Of a stretch of 10,649 nt of DNA, positions 5,344-10,649 are shown in pieces (the stretch's first letter is position 1; each line of letters starts with the position of its first letter). The stretch is taken from the NCBI GenBank assembly GCA_964599835.1, contig CAZRHF010000078.1:1-10649 (forward strand), written 5' to 3'. A model generated the notes under the pieces. The model saw only the letters and a program-made list of their open reading frames with translations. It did not search any database and was not told where the DNA came from. The translations under genes were made by a program, and so were the position numbers. The DNA comes from SFWF01 sp964599835. Lineage in GTDB: Bacteria; Bacillota; Clostridia; Oscillospirales; Acutalibacteraceae.

Positions 5344-7281
5344 ATGAAAATCAGATTAACCGTAAAAAACAAAACCACCCTTTATGCCGCAAACGAGCTT
5401 AAAAGCTTTATCGTGGCAATGACCGATGTTCCCTGTGACGTCGTAGATTCAGACGCAGATATCACCCTCGGTCTTCTGCCTGAGGGCAGCGTTAATGACC
5501 CGCTTATCGACGACAGATACGTTATTGATATCAAAGACGGTAAGGGTTCAATTCTCGGCAGTAATCAGCGAAGCATTCTTCTGGGAATCTACCGCTATCT
5601 TAAAGAGCTTGGTTGCCGCTTTGTGCGCCCCGGCAAAAACGGTGACGTTATCCCCAAAAGTGACCTCAAAGGCGTCGTTTCTATAGATGAATCGGCCTTT
5701 TATCCCTTCAGAGTGGAGTGTTTGGAGGGAAGCATTAACGCCGAGCTTGTAAAGGACACTATAAAATGGCTTCCCAAGGTTGGTTATAACGCATTTTTCA
5801 TTCAGTTCGTAACTCCTTACGTATTTTATAAGCGTCTTGAGCCCGAGCGTTTCGGCGGCGAAGGACTTACAAAAGCAGAGCATCTTAAAAAGTGCTATGA
5901 GCTTTCTCTTACAATGACACAAGAAATCGAGGAAACTATTACTACGGTTGGTCTGCAGTTCCACGACGTGGGACACGGCTACACCTTCGAGCCCTTCGGA
6001 GTACACTATCTCGACAGCGAGCTGACCCGCGATATTCCCGAAGAAAAACGCGCCGAGATCGAGCCCTATCTCCCCCTCAGAGACGGCAAAAGAAGGGTAC
6101 TGAACGGCTGTATCAACTGGACGAATCTTTGTCTTTCCAACAAAAAGCTTGCAGAAATGACGGCTGATTGGTTTGTTGATTTTCTTAAAAACAAGCCGGA
6201 GGTAGACTTCCTTCACATCTGGCTGGGAGACGGCGCCAACAACCACTGCGAATGTGAAAACTGCATGAAGCAGAGCGTTTCGGATATGTATATTGATATG
6301 CTCAATATTGTCGACGAAAGGCTTACTGCCGCGGGAATTGATACTAAGATCATCTGTATTCAGTATGTAAACACCCGTCACGCCCCTCTTGTTTCCAGGT
6401 TTAATAACCCCGAAAGATTCGTGCTTATGCCTGCGATCTCCAGAAATTATACAGAACCCTACACCACAGAAAAATATCCCTATCCCTTGCCCGAAAAGGA
6501 CGAACGCAACAACTTTAAGGGTATGAGCGACTTCAGAGGAACAATGGGACTTTTCGACACCTGGAGAAAAATTTATCCCGATCTTCCCGTAATGTTCTTC
6601 GATTATCATCTTTATTCCACACACCTTACCGACCCCGGCTATATGTTTGCCTCCCGACTTATTTCGGAAGACGTTAAACAGCTCAAAAACGTAGGATCTC
6701 AGGGACTTGTAAACTGCAAGACCCAACGTTCCTACTTCCCCACCTCCCTCCCCGTATATGCTTCAGGCGCTCTGCTCACTAACCCCGACCTGAATTTTGA
6801 CGATATTGCCGACGAATATTTTGAAGCGGCTTACGGCAGAGAGGCAAAAACCATCAGGAATTATCTTGAAAAGATAAGCGAGCTTTTCGACCAGAAGCTT
6901 ATTAAAACGGTCACCTCGGTTGAGGATTTTGCCGATAAGGCTCTGACCAAAAAGCGTGCCTGGAGAAACAATCCCGATGCCGCTGCCCTATTTGAACAGA
7001 TTGAGGGCGTGGTTAACGGCCTCAAAGAAAATCTTGACGGTTATATAGCGAATGCTGAAGACGAATGTAAAAAACACTCCTTTGAGCTTTTAAAATACCA
7101 CACCGAAATATGCAGACTCTACGGTAGGGCTCTGCTTGAGGGTGCAAAAGGAAACGACGAGCAGTGCAATATTTTTGTTTCCAAGCTTTTAGAGTACGTT
7201 AAGGAAAACGAGAAGCACTATCTTCCCGAGCTTGACGTATTCCTTTTCGAAAGTGCGACCAACGTCGTATTTGAGCAATAA
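5344..7281 (+). CDS. DUF4838 protein, alpha-glucuronidase-like putative glycosidase
   Basis: This 645-residue protein is of unproven function. The N-terminal ~110 residues resemble the alpha-glucuronidase N-terminal domain type: an ITLGLLPEG strand, then GSNQRSILLGIYRYLKELGCRFVRPG. The central part matches the DUF4838 family: HDVGHGYTFEPFG, then HIWLGDGANNHCECENC, with D296 and the cysteine cluster C302, C304 and C307, followed by a helix (YIDMLNIVDERLTAAG). A helical C-terminal part (about 490-640) follows. Members accompany polysaccharide-degradation genes, so a glycosidase acting on uronic-acid or related residues is plausible but inferred. No signal peptide is seen, so it is probably cytoplasmic. 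I chose the ATG at 5344, which has GAGG 8 nt upstream (5332-5335). A GTG at 5335 overlaps that ribosome binding site and is unlikely. The gene is convergent with GH2 and shares its terminator. Confidence 0.85.
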   Translation: MKIRLTVKNKTTLYAANELKSFIVAMTDVPCDVVDSDADITLGLLPEGSVNDPLIDDRYVIDIKDGKGSILGSNQRSILLGIYRYLKELGCRFVRPGKNGDVIPKSDLKGVVSIDESAFYPFRVECLEGSINAELVKDTIKWLPKVGYNAFFIQFVTPYVFYKRLEPERFGGEGLTKAEHLKKCYELSLTMTQEIEETITTVGLQFHDVGHGYTFEPFGVHYLDSELTRDIPEEKRAEIEPYLPLRDGKRRVLNGCINWTNLCLSNKKLAEMTADWFVDFLKNKPEVDFLHIWLGDGANNHCECENCMKQSVSDMYIDMLNIVDERLTAAGIDTKIICIQYVNTRHAPLVSRFNNPERFVLMPAISRNYTEPYTTEKYPYPLPEKDERNNFKGMSDFRGTMGLFDTWRKIYPDLPVMFFDYHLYSTHLTDPGYMFASRLISEDVKQLKNVGSQGLVNCKTQRSYFPTSLPVYASGALLTNPDLNFDDIADEYFEAAYGREAKTIRNYLEKISELFDQKLIKTVTSVEDFADKALTKKRAWRNNPDAAALFEQIEGVVNGLKENLDGYIANAEDECKKHSFELLKYHTEICRLYGRALLEGAKGNDEQCNIFVSKLLEYVKENEKHYLPELDVFLFESATNVVFEQ

Positions 7282-7310
7282 ATTTAATATCACTCGTTAC
7301 TTCTATTCAA

Positions 7311-7353
7311 AAAAAGTGGCTGTCTCACTTAGTCGGTGAGACAGCCACTTTTT
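7311..7353. terminator. Bidirectional terminator between DUF4838 and GH2 genes
   Basis: An 18-bp perfect stem (7311-7328 with 7336-7353, core GTGGCTGTCTCAC and GTGAGACAGCCAC) closes a 7-nt loop. Runs of A before and T after give a U tract in both directions. It starts about 30 nt after the DUF4838 stop, and the GH2 stop codon (7352-7354) sits in the foot of the stem. It therefore serves both convergent genes. Confidence 0.93.
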
Positions 7354-9634
7354 AAATTTTTGAAAACCACTTTTTATAGTCACTCAAACTAAAGCCGGGC
7401 TGACCGTAAAGATAGTGATTTTTGCCCTCGGTGCCGTCGTCAAGGGTCCACTCGATCTTGAACATTCCCTGCTCGGAATAAAGTACGTCCAGCTTTCCGA
7501 GGGGAGCTGCGGAGAATGGGGCAGCAGAAAAATCCTTCTCCAGCACTACTTTATCACTCTCTATATCGGTTATTCTCAGGTGACCCGAGACCGCGCAGTA
7601 GGTGCTGTTGGTGCAAAGGACGGGTTGACCGCCCCAGGGAGTCATTTCGTCGATCATAATGATTATCGGCTGTTGCGACCGTTTTATGAAATCATAAGCC
7701 AGCTTTTTGTCGTAATAATAATCAACGATAGCGTCGGAGAACTGGGGCCAGCCGTCAATGAGGTTCCACCATATCATTCCGCCCATTTTGTTCATCTTCA
7801 TACGGGTGTGTTCGATGAAGAACTTCTTCGCCTCGGCCTGAACCGCCTGTGAAGCAAAAACAAACTCGTCAAGGTCTTCGGGCACCTCCCCGAAAAGATG
7901 CTTTATCTGTTCACTCATAAGTTGGGCGCGGTCGGGTCTTTCAAACTGGTCGCTGGAATGGAAGACCCACTGGGGATTGCCAAAATAATAATTCACGTAT
8001 TCTGAGTCGATGAATTTCTCTATGGATTTTCTTGAGGGGCAACCGTGATAGCCTATCTCACTTACGAAATATGCTCCTGAATTCTTATAGAAGTCGCTCT
8101 TGAAATAGTTTCGGGGTCCCCACAGATGGTCTTCGGGATAGAATTTACTTCCCTGTCTGTTATCTCCCATATTGTAGGCGGCGTCGGAAATATAGGGAGA
8201 CGAAGGCAGATATTCCCTTTCGGGGTCAAGCCGCTTTATGACCGAGGGCAGAACTTCGCGAGTTATGGCGTTAGTCGAGGGGGCATATCCAAAGGCTACC
8301 ATACCTGCATCTATTTCGTTATCCCCCGACCAGACTACGATCGAGGGATGACCGCGGTATTCCCGCACAACCCACTCGGCCTCGCGGCGTATCTTATCAA
8401 AAAATTTTTCAGTTTGAGGATAGCGCTGGCAGGCCATTGCAAAATCCTGCCATACCATAATGCCGTGCTCGTCGCAGAAGTCGAAGAATTCGTGATCCTC
8501 ATAGACATTTCCGCCCCAGCAGCGGATTATATTACATCCGAGGTCCTCGGCCATTTCGAGAGCAGGCCCCAAGCGGCTTTTATCTCTGCTGTGGAAGGGA
8601 TCCATAGGCACCCAGTTGGTACCCAGCGCCAGAACCTTTTTACCGTTTACCTCAAACTGAAAGCGTCCGTTTTCGCAGACCGTTTCGGTGCGGTTGAGCT
8701 TTACTTTTCGTATTCCGCGACGAACCGTTTTTTCGCAAAGAAGTTCACCGCTTAGAGTGTATAGTCCTAAGGTGATGTCGTACATATTCGGCTCACCCAA
8801 AGGCTTGGGCCACCAAAGCTTGCAGTTCGGCATTTCAAAATAGGTGGAGCCTGTACAGCCCTTTCTCAGCGCCTCAGCCGTAATTACCTGATCTCCGCAG
8901 ACTGCGGTTATTTTTACTTTCAGATCTGCAAGGCGGTATTTAAGAGGCAGGTCGGTCTCATAGGTGACGCGGCATTTTGCTCCGCTTGTCCCTACACTTT
9001 CGGCGTTTACATAGAGGTATTTAATGCCGTATTTCTTCTCGATCTTCAGTTCTACGTCACGCCAGAGACCTGCCGAAATGGCGCGGGGCATAATATCCCA
9101 CCCCGACATATGAGGAGCCTTGCGAATTCCCACCAACAGCTTAGGGATACTCCACTCGGCATCAATATTGTAGGTCTCGCGATCACCGTTGTCGATCACG
9201 GTGGCAATGGAAGAGATATGGACGGTGAGGGTGTTTTCCTTTCCGAAAAGAAGCCTCCCGGTAACGTCAAATTCGTGGGCGATAAACATATTGTCACTGT
9301 CGCCCAGTTTTTCGCCGTTAAGGTAATATTCAGCAATACAGTCGACCCCTCTGAAATGAAGGATCGCCTTTTCGTCACATACAATAGCCTCGGGGGCGGT
9401 AAAGGTCTTTTCATACCACCAGTCATAGGTTTCGAATTGTTCGGCCTCGCGCAGCTTCAGCCCCCTGAATATATCCTCGGGGAGAAGGCCTGCATTTATC
9501 AGGTCAAGCTCGACATTTCCCGGTACGGTTGCTTCAATTAGGGAATAGCCAGACGAATCAAGGGTATCCACCTTGGGGATATTATCCTCATCGGTAGGGG
9601 CGAAATACAATTTCCATTTTCCGTTTAAAAACAT
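7352..9634 (-). CDS. GH2 beta-mannosidase-like glycoside hydrolase
   Basis: This 760-residue retaining glycosidase is predicted to remove terminal beta-linked sugars, most likely mannose, from oligosaccharides. Domains in order are an N-terminal beta-sandwich (about 1-195, FLNGKWKLYF, then VPGNVELDLINAGLLPE and WDIMPRAISAGLWRDVEL), an Ig-like domain (about 200-305), a TIM barrel (about 310-640) and a short C-terminal beta domain. The acid/base is E440 in WSGDNE and the nucleophile E526 in FVSEIGYHG. The barrel also shows WVPMDPF (341-347), RCWGGNVYED (371-380) and GGMIWWNLIDGWP (618-630). The overall pattern fits beta-mannosidases better than beta-galactosidases or beta-glucuronidases, though the exact sugar remains inferred. 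It is somewhat shorter than many beta-mannosidases. No signal peptide is visible, so it should be cytoplasmic. The ATG has AGGAGG 7 nt upstream. It is divergent from the second AraC regulator, its likely controller. Confidence 0.9.
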   Translation of the reverse strand: MFLNGKWKLYFAPTDEDNIPKVDTLDSSGYSLIEATVPGNVELDLINAGLLPEDIFRGLKLREAEQFETYDWWYEKTFTAPEAIVCDEKAILHFRGVDCIAEYYLNGEKLGDSDNMFIAHEFDVTGRLLFGKENTLTVHISSIATVIDNGDRETYNIDAEWSIPKLLVGIRKAPHMSGWDIMPRAISAGLWRDVELKIEKKYGIKYLYVNAESVGTSGAKCRVTYETDLPLKYRLADLKVKITAVCGDQVITAEALRKGCTGSTYFEMPNCKLWWPKPLGEPNMYDITLGLYTLSGELLCEKTVRRGIRKVKLNRTETVCENGRFQFEVNGKKVLALGTNWVPMDPFHSRDKSRLGPALEMAEDLGCNIIRCWGGNVYEDHEFFDFCDEHGIMVWQDFAMACQRYPQTEKFFDKIRREAEWVVREYRGHPSIVVWSGDNEIDAGMVAFGYAPSTNAITREVLPSVIKRLDPEREYLPSSPYISDAAYNMGDNRQGSKFYPEDHLWGPRNYFKSDFYKNSGAYFVSEIGYHGCPSRKSIEKFIDSEYVNYYFGNPQWVFHSSDQFERPDRAQLMSEQIKHLFGEVPEDLDEFVFASQAVQAEAKKFFIEHTRMKMNKMGGMIWWNLIDGWPQFSDAIVDYYYDKKLAYDFIKRSQQPIIIMIDEMTPWGGQPVLCTNSTYCAVSGHLRITDIESDKVVLEKDFSAAPFSAAPLGKLDVLYSEQGMFKIEWTLDDGTEGKNHYLYGQPGFSLSDYKKWFSKI

Positions 9635-9690
9635 TCATATACCTCCTTTTTTCTTCATTGTAAACCTTAGAGAAAACGAGTTCTTTCACT

Positions 9691-9719
9691 ATTTTAGGAA
9701 AAAGTCTTAATATTTTCAT
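9691..9719 (-). promoter_or_regulatory. Possible promoter of the GH2 gene
   Basis: On the minus strand ATGAAA (9719-9714, 4 of 6) and TAAAAT (9696-9691, 5 of 6) are 17 bp apart. An alternative -10, TACAAT (9662-9657), lies closer to the gene but has no recognisable -35. The weak -35 in both cases fits a promoter that depends on an activator such as the divergent AraC protein. Confidence 0.45.
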
Positions 9720-9755
9720 ATTTTTATTGAAAAACTTAATTTTTTATGGTAATTT
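9706..9755 (+). promoter_or_regulatory. Possible promoter and repeats before the second AraC gene
   Basis: TTGAAA (9727-9732, 5 of 6) is followed after 17 bp by TAATTT (9750-9755, weak) with a TG one base upstream. CTTAAT-A-TTTT (9706-9716) and CTTAAT-T-TTTT (9735-9745) form an imperfect direct repeat 29 bp apart, and TTTTCA/TGAAAA (9713-9718, 9728-9733) is a short inverted repeat. The region is so AT-rich that such matches may be chance. Confidence 0.35.
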
Positions 9756-9772
9756 GGTCTTGAGGTGGTATT

Positions 9773-10582
9773 ATGACGGTCAAGGCCGAATCCTTTAAAA
9801 GTGAAAGATATATAAAAGGAAGTTTAGGACTCTCAATTCACGAACGTTGGCCCGATTTTTCCAGTCCCCTTCACTGGCACGACTATATAGAGGTCGAGCT
9901 GGTGCTGGACGGCAAAGGGCGGCAGACGCTGAACGGAGAGGAAGATATCCTCACCGCAGGCTGTCTTACGGTTATGCGCCCCACCGATTTTCACGACGTA
10001 AGCCCCGACGAAGGCTTTCACCTCATCAATCTCAGTATCAACGACCGTCTTTTGCCCGAAGAGATCATTTCGGGGCTATCCACAGGAAAACGTCTCTTTT
10101 TCCGCCTGTCTCCCGCAGACACCGCAACCGTAGCAAGTCTTCTCGGACTTTTACACGCCGAAAGCGAAGCTGCCGATCCCGACCGACGGTATATTAAGCA
10201 TCTTATACTGTCTCTGTTTTTAAAGATACTGAAATTTATTCCCTTACCCGATGAGAAGGAAAATGAGATAAGCGGACCTGTGCAGTCGGCAGTTCTCTAT
10301 CTTCAGATGCATTTCAGAGAAGATCCTACCCTCGGCGAGGTGGCGTCAATTTGTCACTATAACCCCAACCATTTCAGCACGGTCTTTCACCGCGAAATGG
10401 GAATGACCTACAGCGAATATTTAAACCGACTGAAGATAGCCTATGCCAAGGAGCTTCTTCTCACCACCGACGCCAAAATAACCGATATCTGCTTTGAAAG
10501 CGGTTTCACCTCTCATTCCAATTTCCTGCGGCTTTTTAAGAAGGATACGGGAATTTCTCCGATAAGATTCAGAACCAAATAA
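9773..10582 (+). CDS. AraC-family regulator with cupin sensor domain (second)
   Basis: This 269-residue transcription factor has an N-terminal cupin domain (about 20-95) carrying the metal/ligand-type motif HWHDYIEVELVL (34-45), a RPTDFHDV turn (69-76) and an INLSIN strand. The C-terminal AraC/XylS domain (about 168-269) has two helix-turn-helix units, near 186-207 (TLGEVASICHYNPNHFSTVF) and 234-255 (KITDICFESGFTSHSNFLRL). The hallmark FKKDTGISPIRFR closes it. The cupin probably senses a sugar. It is divergent from GH2, which is its likely target by position. The start is ATG with GAGG 7 nt upstream (9762-9765). It differs from the AraC protein at 4508 in its N-terminal half, so the two probably recognise different ligands. 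Confidence 0.93.
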   Translation: MTVKAESFKSERYIKGSLGLSIHERWPDFSSPLHWHDYIEVELVLDGKGRQTLNGEEDILTAGCLTVMRPTDFHDVSPDEGFHLINLSINDRLLPEEIISGLSTGKRLFFRLSPADTATVASLLGLLHAESEAADPDRRYIKHLILSLFLKILKFIPLPDEKENEISGPVQSAVLYLQMHFREDPTLGEVASICHYNPNHFSTVFHREMGMTYSEYLNRLKIAYAKELLLTTDAKITDICFESGFTSHSNFLRLFKKDTGISPIRFRTK

Positions 10583-10595
10583 AAACTCTTCCCTT

Positions 10596-10626
10596 TGAGG
10601 CGTACTCCGTAAGGAAGTACGCCTCA
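10596..10626 (+). terminator. Hairpin after the second AraC gene
   Basis: TGAGGCGTACT (10596-10606) pairs with AGTACGCCTCA (10616-10626). The stem can also extend as TCC/GGA around a GTAA (GNRA-type) tetraloop at 10609-10612 with one bulged A. It begins 14 nt after the stop codon, where a terminator is expected. The following bases (GTTATATTCG) hold no good T tract, so it may instead be a transcript-stabilising or repetitive hairpin. Confidence 0.5.
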
Positions 10627-10631
10627 GTTAT

Positions 10632-10649
10632 ATTCGCCTTGCGGCGAGT
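10632..10649. repeat. Second small hairpin at the window edge
   Basis: ATTCGCC (10632-10638) pairs with GGCGAGT (10643-10649) around a TTGC loop, with one G-T pair. It follows the previous hairpin by 5 nt and is cut by the end of the window. It may be the first unit of a repetitive GC-rich hairpin element, but only one unit is visible. Confidence 0.4.

Noticed and set aside
5548..6726. Long minus-strand open frame (392 codons) opposite the DUF4838 gene
   Set aside because: It is a shadow of the DUF4838 coding strand: it has no recognisable domain, no ribosome binding site or promoter that I can see, and the sense frame has clear family motifs.
8126..8755. Plus-strand open frame (209 codons) inside the GH2 gene
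   Set aside because: It lies wholly within the GH2 catalytic domain on the opposite strand and encodes nothing recognisable; the GH2 frame holds both catalytic glutamates.
9635..9772. A copy of the 4424-4463 operator in the GH2/second AraC intergenic region
   Set aside because: Only the AT-rich fragment TTAATATT (9707-9714) resembles the arm, with no second arm and no 21-bp repeat. The first regulator probably does not act here.

Overview
The window looks like a chromosomal segment of a plant-fibre-degrading Gram-positive anaerobe, probably a gut or rumen Clostridia (Oscillospiraceae-like). This rests on mixed base composition with AT-rich intergenic DNA, strong AGGAGG-type ribosome binding sites, sigma-A-like promoters, TTG and GTG starts, and AraC-type regulators placed directly beside cytoplasmic glycosidase genes. 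The taxon is inferred, since no rRNA or marker gene is present.

Layout. (1) Positions 1-948: a small AT-rich toxin-antitoxin module on the minus strand (VbhA-like antitoxin, then a Fic AMPylator) between two identical 55-bp direct repeats. Each repeat contains a 13-bp perfect hairpin that looks like a terminator. The right copy also supplies the -35 box of the module's likely promoter. (2) Positions 955-4369: a tightly coupled minus-strand operon in the order alpha/beta-hydrolase esterase, GH28 polygalacturonase-like enzyme, EamA/DMT membrane transporter. (3) Positions 4370-4507: a compact divergent control region with two facing promoters and strongly patterned inverted and direct repeats. 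(4) Positions 4508-7281: an AraC-family regulator followed, behind its own good promoter, by a DUF4838 protein that resembles alpha-glucuronidases. (5) Positions 7311-7353: a strong bidirectional terminator. (6) Positions 7352-9634: a GH2 beta-mannosidase-like enzyme on the minus strand. (7) Positions 9773-10582: a second AraC-family regulator, divergent from GH2, followed by hairpins at the window edge.

Functional reading. None of the four carbohydrate-active proteins shows a signal peptide, so they probably process imported oligosaccharides in the cytoplasm. The combination of GH28, a putative acetyl esterase, a DUF4838 (uronidase-like) protein and a GH2 beta-mannosidase-like enzyme suggests an acetylated, uronic-acid-containing plant polysaccharide such as pectin or a decorated hemicellulose. 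The two AraC regulators probably sense different breakdown products and switch on the two divergent transcription units. No ABC or PTS sugar importer lies in the window; the DMT protein is the only transporter.

The most unusual points are the Fic module flanked by terminator repeats, the symmetric operator-like architecture at 4414-4489, the GH28 with two altered active-site motifs, and the DUF4838 protein as a possible uncharacterised glycosidase.
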